Shown: piece by piece, positions 55,791 through 64,000 of the stretch
How positions within the stretch are numbered: the stretch's first letter is position 1
Layout of the letters: every line of letters starts with the position of its first letter
Program-made: the position numbers and the translations under genes
The notes under the pieces: model-generated
Seen by the model: only the letters and a program-made list of their open reading frames with translations
What the model was told of the DNA's origin: nothing
Databases searched by the model: none
Assembly: GCA_036925085.1 (NCBI GenBank)
Contig: JAUPFP010000008.1
Location: forward strand, 204,001 to 268,000
Direction: 5' to 3'
Source: Brachycybe producta
Lineage: Eukaryota; Arthropoda; Diplopoda; Playtdesmida; Andrognathidae
DNA length: 64,000 bases

Positions 55791-56125
55791 ATTCATAATA
55801 TTAAAAAAATTTCAATATACCACCACCAAATGAATAATTTTAATTTAAGAGCATCCAAATAAGACGTGAAAAGAAGAAAAGCAAAAAAAAAAGAAGAAAC
55901 AAGAGAAGGTTCAAAACCTCAAATGTAATCTATTATAGAAGCAAAGTGCAGCGATGCACAACCTACTTGAACGAATAACAACAGAATTTACTAAAGAAAA
56001 TATAGAGAGATAGACAGATAGATACAGTAGATACATAGTAAGTGAGAGAGAAAATGAGAGAAAGAGAGAGAGATAGAATAGAAAAAAAAGTAATCAGTAT
56101 CTTGGGCTGGTTTTGCTGCCTTAGA

Positions 56126-56150
56126 AAGAGAGAGAGAGAGAGAGAGAGAG
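56126..56150. repeat. (GA)n microsatellite
   Basis: About 25 bases of GA, within a broader purine-rich zone from 56,040 to 56,390 that precedes the LTR. Confidence 0.75.
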
Positions 56151-56745
56151 TATATATCCTATAATTGGAAAGTGCTACGATCATGAATAAACAAGAACGA
56201 TTTAGTAATTACATTCTTCTTAATCCCTATTACCCAAATTAATTTCTCAGCAGTCAAGAGACATAAAAGGCAGATAACATGCACACATTACAGACCCATT
56301 AAGAGGGATGAGATAAGGTGGGCGAGTGAGAGAGAGAAGGAAGGAGGCTAAAACATGGATAAAAAGGGGGGAGAGAGAGAGAGAACAGATTGGGATGAAT
56401 TTTTAGAGGTGGGATGAGGATAATAATAGAGGTATAGGTAGGTTAGGTTCAACTTCAGTGAGATTCAAGAAGGGAGGACCAACAACAACAAAAAATAGGG
56501 GAAAAAAAATGTGGTTGCGTGCACCACAATATACTTTTGATGTACATAAAAGTATAATGAGAATGCAAAAATATGAATCTTTTTTTTAAAAAAAAATCAT
56601 GCAAAAAACCCTCTCTACTGTGTAACACCCTGTAAATCGTGATCCCGCCAAAACCATAGCCTGGGGGGTAAACAACTCTCAACCGTCCCTCCCTCCTCTC
56701 TGACTCACCTTTCTGACTCATGCCCAAGTGGCGGATTGATACATA

Positions 56746-56815
56746 AAGGACCATGGTCACTTGGACCTGGTTACACCTCGCAGGTGTACACAGGTCCAAG
56801 GTATAAAAGGACCAT
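56746..56815 (+). promoter_or_regulatory. LTR promoter with nested palindromes and TATA box
   Basis: TATAAAAG at 56802-56809 is preceded by a 35-bp imperfect palindrome, GGACCTGGTTACACCT...AGGTGTACACAGGTCC (56763-56797), and by a GACCATGGTC palindrome. AAAGGACCATG occurs as a direct repeat on both sides (near 56747 and 56806). This suggests paired binding sites for a dimeric factor. Confidence 0.5.
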
Positions 56816-56940
56816 GTTCCTCTTTGTTCCTCAGTTCTTTCCTTTGCCTGTTTTTGCGATACATTCCAAATCATGGGCCTGAGGATTTCCAGTTAGTATA
56901 TTACTATTCACCCTTGTATCTGTACTTCTTACAAGGAATG

Positions 56941-56946
56941 AATAAA
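56941..56946 (+). terminator. LTR poly(A) signal
   Basis: AATAAA 132 bases after the TATA box, followed by TGTTGTAAC; sets the R/U5 boundary. Confidence 0.5.
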
Positions 56947-57308
56947 AGTGTTGTAACAAGAAGTAGCGTTGTCTCTATGTTTATGTAAATAACTTCTCTT
57001 CAGAGGCCGGAGGTTTCATAGGGCAGGAGCTATACGATTCTCAGCAGCTACAACATCTTCTCTGGTCGGAATACCGATGGAGAAGATGTATATCAGCATC
57101 AACCGGAAGAGAGAGAGATGGCCGCCACTCTCCTGCATCGATTTCACCCCCATGCAGAAGAGTGACTACAATCTATCTCCATCCAGCTCTCTCTACAGCT
57201 CGGATCTTCTCTGTGCAGGTGTCATACTGCTCAGAGAAGAAACGAAAAGTAGAAAATGTCATCTAAAGGTTGGTAATTAAATATTGGTTGATGTCAAAAG
57301 CTCACATT

Positions 57309-57327
57309 TGGTGGAGGTGCGGGGTAT
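57309..57327 (+). other. Primer-binding site matching tRNA-Ala
   Basis: TGGTGGAGGTGC is the exact complement of the tRNA-Ala 3' end (GCACCTCCA plus CCA). The following GGGGTAT fits a T-arm CCCCG/ATA variant. It lies three bases after the LTR end, where reverse transcription of an LTR element is primed. Confidence 0.6.
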
Positions 57328-57431
57328 AGCTCCATCTGCCCTCTCCGACCTGTAAACAGAAGCCGTCCTTTGTCCTAAGTCTCGTGATTGTGCCTCACGA
57401 GGCTTCGTCCGTCCTTTCTATGTTGGAGCCA

Positions 57432-57790
57432 CGTATGGAGACCCTCGATAGCGTCAAAGTCAACCGCGTGGCGCCTGTCTGTAAAACCGCGTATGGAGAC
57501 CCTCGATCACGTCAAAGTCAACCGCGCGGCGTCCTTTGTGTTGGAACCACGTGTGGAGACCCTCGATAGCGTCAAAGTCGACCACGTGGCGCCTTTGTAA
57601 AACCGCGTATGGAGGCCCTCGATCACGTCAAAGCCAACCGCGCGGCGTCCTTTGTGTTGGAACCACGTATGGAGGCCCTCGATAGCGTCAAAGCCAACCG
57701 CGTGGCGCCTTTTTATGTTGGGATCATGTATGGAGGCCCTCGATCACGTCAAAGCCAACCGCATGGTACCGTTTTTGTGGAATCGCGAAA
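57432..57790 (+). repeat. Higher-order tandem array, six units of about 60 bp in ABABAB order
   Basis: Units begin with CGTATGGAGACCCTCGAT or CGTATGGAGGCCCTCGAT at about 57432, 57490, 57550, 57606, 57666 and 57727. Odd units read GATAGCGTCAAAG and end GTGGCGCCT. Even units read GATCACGTCAAAG and, except the last, end GCGGCGTCC. Two distinct monomers alternate, so the true period is about 118 bp. Confidence 0.8.
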
Positions 57791-58560
57791 GAGACTTGTG
57801 GCTACACACACCACGTGTCGACCGCGCGATTCTGTGTCCTGTCCTTAGAGACACGTGGGAACGAACTTTTGTCTGCTGACCGCTTAGCACTCGGAAAGTG
57901 GACAACCGTTTGGACACACGTGTTTCCGTCCATGTTTTTGTATTTCATGTTTCCATTACAATCACCCACTGTCACCTTCACTCTTCTTTAATTTTCAAAG
58001 TGAAACCCACACCACGTGGGCAACACTTTAAACAAATTCTTCTTACTCTCCGAGAGGAGTTTGCAGTCTCATTATGAGATGAGCAAACAAATCTCATCTA
58101 CTAATCTATTCATCTATTAATAGGCTTTTAAAGGACGTGTGTGTCTTTTAAAATGTCCTATTATCTTCACTCTTCATCTTTAATTTTCAAGCAAGATTCT
58201 CCCTAGCTCTATTTCATTGTTAGGGGGCTTACAAGCTTAAAACACACTTTTTCTAGCCACGTGGGACTTTCTTGTCCCCCCTTTTCTTTGTTCTTTGTTT
58301 TTACACTTGTGTTTCCCTTGGGACCCTCTATGTCCCAAGTCATGTTCTTCAATTTCTTCATCATCATCACCTCAATGCATCATCACATGAACTTTCTCCA
58401 TTGGACAGCACTGAAGCCCGGCCGCCATCTTGGATCGACCGGACACTCTTCAAAAAGCGCCAACGGAGCGGTTTTTCGCTCCATGTGACTCATTGTTGTA
58501 CCTTCTCTCATCTTTTTGTGTTCTCTTCTCTTCTCTTCTCTTCCAGAGGATTGCACTCAC

Positions 58561-58574
58561 GCGCCCCCTGGCGG
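58561..58574 (-). promoter_or_regulatory. Strong CTCF consensus match in the retroelement leader
   Basis: On the minus strand CCGCCAGGGGGCGC matches the CTCF consensus CCASYAGRKGGCR closely. A weaker CCGTAGGTGGCGC lies at 58740-58728. Motif match only. Confidence 0.35.
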
Positions 58575-59752
58575 AGTTCCTCTTGTTAGAGAAAACTTCT
58601 CTTTTTCTTTGAATTTTCTCTCTTTTTGTGTCTTTCTCCTGGCCACCATAAAAACGTGCCCCGGAGGAACTTTTCAATCATCAATTTTTGGACATTGCAA
58701 TAAACTGAACCGGAAGTGGCCACCTCAGCGCCACCTACGGACTTCTTCCTTCTACTCAACATAGTCCCTCACTGGGCACTGACTCTGTCTTTTCATCCAG
58801 AGCCATCCAGCAGTGAGGACTCAAAATTTCTCCAGTCTGAACATTTCTTCTGGTTCACCAAGTATTTATCTTGTTGAACACACTTCAATTTCTACACTGT
58901 TTTACTGTTTTAATAAAACTAAATTGAAACTTTTGATGTGCGGGCACCGCACCTAAGTTTTAAACTTTCAAAGTAAAACAGCTTTCTTTTCTTGCTTCTT
59001 TGGAGAGTTCAGCCATCTTGAACTTCTCCTTTGTTTGTGCATTTAAAAAGTTCAGCCATCTTGAACTTTTTGTTCTTTGTGTGTTCTTCACACACACACT
59101 CTTCATTCTTGTTTCTAAGTAAAACTAAAAGTGCGGGCACCGCGCTCTAGCTTTACTCTTCGTATTGCTTTCCTCTTCTTCAGGCAACTGCAATACACTT
59201 CCATTTCTAATTCACTTTCCGCAGTGCAATCTTGATTGGGTGGTGTACCACGCTCGAGGTTGTATTGTACATCTGCTGTTTCTTTATTGAGGTTTTTGGA
59301 ATTCTCGTAACCTCCACGTGGTCGCCAAATACCACGTGTCGAGAGAGATCCTTCCAAAATCTGACGCTCAATAAAGAATTCACGACGCTACACCAGTTGG
59401 GAACCAAAACTCATCACACGCCCAACTGAGAACACGATCAACACGATACAACCATCACCACACTAACGGAGTGAACGGCCACTTCGTTATACACGTCACA
59501 AGCTTAGGTAATCTATCGTTACTCAGTGTATAAGAGTACGATAGTGTCGGTTGCCGACAAGCACTAAATTGCCAACGCGCAGTGACATCACCGACCTACA
59601 ACTTCACGAACTGAACGAGTCCCATCATACTGGAACCCGAAAGTATAGCTCAGAGTGTACTCGAGAACCCTCGGAGCTGCACACAACGACTTGGACTTCG
59701 CCGGACTCGTTCGTCACCGCATATTCACATTACACAAGCCACTTCATTAACC

Positions 59753-61504
59753 ATGGCTACCTCACACGATAATACGGGGTCCCTGTCTGATCACCAGGGT
59801 TCGCACGAAGATCTGTTGGAAGTACCCGTGACTACTGATGTGACACCACCGCCGCGGCCGACTGGGGCCGAGTTTGACCACCTGTCACAACAAGTGGCTG
59901 CACTTTCGACTCGCATGTCTCAGCTCATAGACGACCGATTCACACCGAATCGGCCGACTACACCACGGCGGACAACACGCACACACCGACTTCGCGACGA
60001 TGACTCGGACGCCTCTTCAGCCTCCTATGTTGGCTACAGAGAGCGTCACGATCGTTACGAAAGACATTACACACCGCACACACGTCATCTACCGCGTAAC
60101 CCTGACTGGCAACAACAAGGGCAGTCAGATGATCCGCGTCACAGAGATGAGCGTGCGGAAATACCGATTACGACACGTGCTGATTCTCCTCACTCGCTTG
60201 TCCGGGTTGCACGTAGCGGTCGCCGCTCGACACCCCCGGAACAACAGCCTAACCAAGGAGCGACACAAGGCACTTCAGTTTACGCGCCACGTTTTCCACC
60301 GCAAGGGGTAGGTCTGATGCCGGCTGGAATGTCAAACGTCCAGGATGGCATCTATCGACCAACCCCCAGAGAACCCTCCGTGGAAGAGTTCAATAAGAAA
60401 TACAGCGGTCGCCACCCTGCCGATTCAATCCAAAAATTCAACGGATTGACAGGTTTCCGTCCCTTCCTGGAAGAATTCGAGGAAGTGGCACACCTGTACG
60501 GTTGGAAAGACCACCACAAGGAGGAATACATCACGGGGTGTTTCACTGGGGCCGCCCGTACGTGGCTGAGTAAACTGAGGTATGAGCTTCAGGACATTCC
60601 TTGGCCAGCACTGAGAGTACAGATGGTAGATACGTTCGGGAAGCCGAACGAACTGGCCATCTTGGAGAAAAAGTATACAGAGATGCTCCAGAAGGAAGGT
60701 GAGAGTACACAAGCTTTCATCTGGGAGTTTATGATACTCGGCGACCGAGTTTACCCGCAACTTGACGATCAGCTGCGTATAAGCCAGTTGCGCCGCGCTC
60801 TACATCCCACCATACAGAACGCCGCGCACCACGCATCTACGACGTCGTTCAAGGACTTCGCAAACGCCGTCCTCAATATGGAGGTGGTCTTGCTGTCCTT
60901 GGATAAATGGCCGACGGAACCAAAACCCGCAGCTGATTCACAGTCGGGTAAAGGAGCATCGAAGACCGACCAGGAGCCGGCGGCAGCCGCCAGCCCTAAA
61001 GACAAACCACACCGGTCTAGGCATGATAAAAAGCCTAGTCAGACTGCTGCCACCAATTCAAACCGACACTCTGCAACGGACCCCCAACCAGAGACCACTC
61101 GCACGTTCGACAAGAGTAAGTCGACGTGTTATAACTGTGGCAAATTGGGGCATTTCGTCCGTGAGTGTCGGCAACCAAAGAAGAAGGTTGCAATCAAGCA
61201 GTTTGGGGAGCCGGTTACCGACTATGACATCAAAGGAGAGGTGCCTGAAACGGATATCATCACCGAAGACGGCATTGAGTTTGCCCTGATAAGAGTGGCG
61301 GGACAAATCCGCCGGATCCCTCTTCCAGCAGCAGACTCAGCCGCCGGAGCACCTCCTCCTGACACATCCGACAATGACAGCTCTGACCACTCTGAAGACA
61401 TACCAATCAAAGTGCTCGACCGAGCTCCTGCACACAAATGGACCTCGGGCGAGCCGATCAAGTGGCCACCCACGCTGTCAAGAAACCAAACGCGACGAAA
61501 ATAA
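59753..61504 (+). CDS. gag: Gag-like retrotransposon capsid polyprotein
   Basis: A 583-residue ORF starting in a strong context (ACCATGGCT). Residues 1-200 are low-complexity and polar, with many charged and proline residues. Residues about 205-385 are a helical region typical of retrotransposon Gag capsids, with a GAARTWLSKL-type block followed by a long EF/LR-rich stretch. A single CCHC zinc knuckle C459-X2-C462-X4-H467-X4-C472 lies after a basic linker and would bind the element's RNA. An acidic 110-residue tail follows. No protease, reverse transcriptase or integrase is fused, and none is seen in any frame downstream. Composition is far richer in GC than the host genes. It could be an intact Gag of a non-autonomous element or the remains of a longer one. 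The LTR at 56,621 may or may not belong to it. Confidence 0.85.
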   Translation: MATSHDNTGSLSDHQGSHEDLLEVPVTTDVTPPPRPTGAEFDHLSQQVAALSTRMSQLIDDRFTPNRPTTPRRTTRTHRLRDDDSDASSASYVGYRERHDRYERHYTPHTRHLPRNPDWQQQGQSDDPRHRDERAEIPITTRADSPHSLVRVARSGRRSTPPEQQPNQGATQGTSVYAPRFPPQGVGLMPAGMSNVQDGIYRPTPREPSVEEFNKKYSGRHPADSIQKFNGLTGFRPFLEEFEEVAHLYGWKDHHKEEYITGCFTGAARTWLSKLRYELQDIPWPALRVQMVDTFGKPNELAILEKKYTEMLQKEGESTQAFIWEFMILGDRVYPQLDDQLRISQLRRALHPTIQNAAHHASTTSFKDFANAVLNMEVVLLSLDKWPTEPKPAADSQSGKGASKTDQEPAAAASPKDKPHRSRHDKKPSQTAATNSNRHSATDPQPETTRTFDKSKSTCYNCGKLGHFVRECRQPKKKVAIKQFGEPVTDYDIKGEVPETDIITEDGIEFALIRVAGQIRRIPLPAADSAAGAPPPDTSDNDSSDHSEDIPIKVLDRAPAHKWTSGEPIKWPPTLSRNQTRRK

Positions 61505-61519
61505 AACAATAATTCACCA

Positions 61520-61550
61520 GTGTTTATTTCATGACTATGGAAATAAACAC
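61520..61550 (+). terminator. Hairpin with embedded poly(A) signal just after the gag stop
   Basis: GTGTTTATTTC and GAAATAAACAC are perfect 11-bp inverted repeats with a 9-base loop, starting 16 bases after the gag stop codon. The right arm contains AATAAA (61542-61547). This would allow a gag-only transcript to end here. Confidence 0.5.
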
Positions 61551-62818
61551 CAGCAACCATCAAATATCAACAATAGAAGAGCGGGAGGAATTTGAGAATT
61601 GTTGTGTTAAGAAACAACTGAGGACAGTTGTCAAGAGGTGGGGGAGGGGATAAAAGGAACCCCCCAACGAATAAACAACCCCACAGCATCAACAACCCCT
61701 CTAAACACTCTCAAATAACTCCCAAAACTCTACAAAATTCACACAACTTTAATTTTTGAAACACTTTTAAACTTTTCAAAATGGCCGCCAATATTTACAT
61801 ATTGGCAACCATTTCAAACATGCAATAAACTACACCGGAACCACGTGGCCTTCACACACAACTGTCAACCACGTGGTACACCTGGGAAAAACGCCGAAGG
61901 CTAGTCAAGGACGTTCAGAAGAAAAATCAAGAGCCATAAAAAGGTCAGCAAAAGAAAAACACCGTGCTCCCCTTTATTATGGACGGACGTCATTGACCAT
62001 GCTGTTGACAGTGGAAGGATAGAAACTTCAAAGAGACAATTGCTCTGGGGGCCAGACCAATGCACTGGGACTTCAAAGAAAAAAAAAAAAAACAACAAAA
62101 ACTGCTGGCCATAAACAAATAAAAAAGGAAGAAAATCAGTTTTGAGGATTTTGTGAGAGCGGACACCTTCAATTAAAATTGAAGAACCTGTCACCCTCTC
62201 AATTAAGATCGAATTGTGGGACACCAACTCCTGCCCCACTCCCCCCTAAAAATAATAACCAACAGCAAGGTACATTAGTAACCTTGCTGACCTATTCTTT
62301 CCAAAAAAAGGCATTAAGGAAAAGAAGGGGAGAAAGTTAATGGGCAACTTCACACCTCGGTGTGAAATAAAATAACGGCCCTTCTCCCTCGAGATTCCTT
62401 AGTCCTTTTGTTTATCTAAAAATAATAAACAGGACCGACTCTGATAAGAATTAGATCAACACCTCTCACATCTAATGTCGGTGGGACAACCCCCACCCCC
62501 AATAAATAAAGTCGTGAAGAAACCAATTAGAGTAAGGTGTCTTATTCTAAAAGGGGCCGGCCCTTCTAACTTTTAAAATTAAATAAGAAAAGTGACCAAA
62601 CTTGGTCAATTACCACTTGATTTGCTCTCTTCAAAGAAGCACTCGTTTTTGTTCATCTCTTTATATCATCAAATCCTCAATCTACTTCTGTGCCAAGTTC
62701 CAAATCTTAATTTCGAACTTCTTCAGTTTTTGTTGTTAATCAAAAGCTTGAGTGCCACCTTCAAGCCTTTGAACTCACGTGCAGTGCATCAGGCCTTCAG
62801 AACTTTTTGGACCTCTTG

Positions 62819-62861
62819 AAATAATAACAGAGTGATCGGGGACCGATTTCTGTTATTATTT
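62819..62861 (+). other. Strong hairpin upstream of the second ORF
   Basis: A perfect 13-bp stem AAATAATAACAGA / TCTGTTATTATTT, a small internal loop, a second 5-bp stem ATCGG / CCGAT and a GGA loop. It ends 61 bases before the ATG at 62923. Confidence 0.6.
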
Positions 62862-62922
62862 GGAAGTAATCACCAGCAGCGGGACTTTTGAAAAAGTAAG
62901 AACTTTTAAACTCTTGAGAAAT

Positions 62923-64000
62923 ATGCCAGGTAGAGGCTCATGGAGAGGAGGCAGAATGATGTCTGCCTCTTCTAGTGAAGATGAGACGGAGAGTGGAACG
63001 GCGGGGACCGCTGAACCCCTCTCTCAATCTACCTGCCAGCTACAAAGGGCGGGCGCCGCCAGTGCGCCAATAACAAGAAGAGAGTCGCCAAACACAATAG
63101 ATAGGCGCCGCACCTCCTCCGAACCGGAGAATTTTCACCGGCGTGGGGAGAAGCGCCTAAAAGCAAGCTTCAAGCGACCTGCCAATGTCGGGCGCGAAGG
63201 GAAGCCTGCTGCTCCAAGCAGCATCGTCCCCTTCGACGTCACGACATCAAAACACTACTGGGAGGAGCGGGAAGACCGCATCGATATTAATACAATGGCA
63301 TGGGGGGTTAACCAGGCGTTCCGCGATAGCATCGCGCCTGGTCAACCCATTCCGGGTGGAGCTGAAACAAGAGGAAAGCGTGGGGGAGGTGGATCTGTGC
63401 CCTCCCCCCTCGAAGACCTCCACTTGGAGATGCAGAGGGAGGCTGCCCTTCGCCAGGCAGCCAGAGATAAAAAGGAAGGGGAGGACAATCTGGCGTACCT
63501 CCGTGCGGTTTGCGCCCGCCTTGTCGAGCTGGGCTTACCGTGTACGGCGCACCTCCCGAAGGAGGAGCTCCTGCGAATCGAGGCCCGACTCCAAGAGGCC
63601 GCCCGAGTTACGTCATCGGCCACGTCATCACCTCCATCCTCAAACTCGCCAGCAACCCTGACAACTGGCCTCTCCACATCTCCTTCTCCACCCATAACGC
63701 CACCAGAGCCTTTCCAACACTGCTCACCGGTGCCGTCAATCACTCCGCCGCCTCCTCCTCATACACCATTATCGTCACCACCAACCTCCCGATGTGCCAC
63801 GCCTCCACACAGCGAGGCCGCCACACCAACTCCGACTCCAAAGCTACCTTCCATAGTGGTGGTTCCCCAACCTGTTCGTGTTCAGGTTCCCACTGGGGCT
63901 CGCCCCAAGGAGCCTCAACAGTCCTACAGGGGCCACCACTCTTCTCGAGACTCTCTTCAACGGCCACAACCACGTCGCTCTTCGCCACGTGGTTCCCATC
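62923..64000 (+). CDS. Long open reading frame running off the right edge, probably a mobile-element protein
   Basis: From ATG 62923 the frame stays open for 359 codons to the last base of the window. I checked it line by line and found no stop. The N-terminus is basic and serine-rich (MPGRGSWRGGRMM). Residues about 100-150 include HYWEEREDRID and NTMAWGVNQAFRDS. Residues about 165-230 look like a coiled coil rich in E, A, R and L. The rest, about 130 residues, is proline/serine/threonine rich with basic patches. I do not recognise the family. A GC-rich retroelement setting, a low-complexity tail and a central helical segment would fit a Gag-like or ORF1-like structural protein, but that is inference. 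No zinc knuckle is seen before the edge. A 158-codon frame at 63185-63661 overlaps in another frame and is a shadow. Confidence 0.6.
   Translation, partial: MPGRGSWRGGRMMSASSSEDETESGTAGTAEPLSQSTCQLQRAGAASAPITRRESPNTIDRRRTSSEPENFHRRGEKRLKASFKRPANVGREGKPAAPSSIVPFDVTTSKHYWEEREDRIDINTMAWGVNQAFRDSIAPGQPIPGGAETRGKRGGGGSVPSPLEDLHLEMQREAALRQAARDKKEGEDNLAYLRAVCARLVELGLPCTAHLPKEELLRIEARLQEAARVTSSATSSPPSSNSPATLTTGLSTSPSPPITPPEPFQHCSPVPSITPPPPPHTPLSSPPTSRCATPPHSEAATPTPTPKLPSIVVVPQPVRVQVPTGARPKEPQQSYRGHHSSRDSLQRPQPRRSSPRGSH

Larger units (their letters stand above)
43613..56620. other. Intergenic gene desert downstream of HMX
   Basis: AT-rich noncoding sequence with microsatellites and inverted-repeat elements (listed separately), a TCA run at about 52,379-52,411 and mixed ATC/GCA runs at about 53,292-53,330. 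No exon pairs with plausible splice sites or family resemblance were found. Confidence 0.45.
56621..57306 (+). mobile_element. LTR of a retrotransposon (5' copy)
   Basis: Starts TGTAACACCC and ends CTCACA, the TG...CA form expected of an LTR, with a primer-binding site three bases after the end. Inside are a palindromic promoter with TATAAAAG (56802-56809), a poly(A) signal AATAAA (56941-56946) and a U5-like remainder, in the correct U3-R-U5 order. It is about 686 bp. The boundary is inferred from these signals, because no second copy is present in the window to compare with. Sequence outside to the left is host-like purine-rich DNA. Confidence 0.65.
57328..59752 (+). other. Long retroelement leader with structured repeats
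   Basis: About 2.4 kb between the primer-binding site and the gag start, much longer than usual. It contains the ABABAB tandem array, at least nine CACGTG palindromes, a GTGCGGGCACCGCAC palindrome (58938-58952) with a partial copy at 59131-59143, and two AGTTCAGCCATCTTGAACT hairpins (59006-59024 and 59046-59070). The short open frames here lie in the repeats and look noncoding. Part of the stretch could be the LTR of a second, nested element; AATAAAG at 59370-59376 would fit that. Confidence 0.5.
61505..62922. other. Noncoding stretch between gag and the second ORF
   Basis: No open frame of note. It contains a purine run GAGGTGGGGGAGGGGATAAAA (near 61,634) that could be a polypurine tract, two CACGTG palindromes (61,841 and 61,873), and a block TGCAATAAACT..ACCGGAA (near 61,823) that repeats one at 58,697. 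It also has several small hairpins: ACAACTGAGGACAGTTGT at 61,612, TTCAATTAAAATTGAA at 62,169 and TTCACACCTCGGTGTGAA at 62,349. It may hold a 3' end of the gag element and the 5' region of another. Confidence 0.4.

Noticed and set aside
57384-57879. Several overlapping frames of 60-80 codons in the tandem array
   Set aside because: Two frames are open at once over the same repeat units. This reflects the repeat period and lack of stops in GC-rich sequence, not coding.
63185-63988. Frames of 158, 133 and 82 codons on both strands at the right end
   Set aside because: All overlap the longer frame from 62923, are in GC-rich DNA where stops are rare, and lack their own start context.

Overview
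The window is animal nuclear DNA. It has split genes with GT-AG introns, metazoan gene families (ARMH3, RNASEH2A, GPAT3/4, HMX), a very AT-rich background and many simple repeats and inverted-repeat transposons. The HMX homeodomain and its downstream tail read like a bilaterian, perhaps a protostome, but I cannot name the species. Gene names rest on protein-level recognition from translated exons, not on a database search.

Layout. Positions 1-10,430 form a compact gene neighbourhood: the 5' end of an ARMH3-like gene on the minus strand (leaving the window at position 1), a possible 70-residue two-exon gene on the plus strand, a complete 7-exon RNase H2 subunit A gene on the plus strand, and a complete 15-exon ER glycerol-3-phosphate acyltransferase gene on the minus strand. 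From 10,430 to 56,620 the only gene I can support is a two-exon HMX homeobox gene at 40,774-43,239. It sits in a gene desert of roughly 30 kb upstream and 13 kb downstream, filled with microsatellites and short non-autonomous DNA transposons.

From 56,621 to the end the composition shifts abruptly towards GC. This part holds an LTR with its own promoter and poly(A) signal, a primer-binding site matching the 3' end of tRNA-Ala, a long leader with a two-type higher-order tandem repeat and many CACGTG palindromes, a complete gag-like ORF with a CCHC zinc knuckle, a poly(A) signal inside a hairpin just after the gag stop, and a second long open frame (62,923 to the edge) preceded by a strong hairpin. 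No reverse transcriptase, integrase or second LTR is visible.

The host genes do not form a pathway. ARMH3 is a Golgi PI4KB partner, RNase H2A removes ribonucleotides from DNA, GPAT makes lysophosphatidic acid in the ER, and HMX is a developmental transcription factor. The strongest unexplained structures are a foldback transposon with a perfect 8-bp target duplication (21,617-22,249), several palindromic repeat families, an 88-bp palindrome in a GPAT intron, and the incomplete retroelement complex at the right end.
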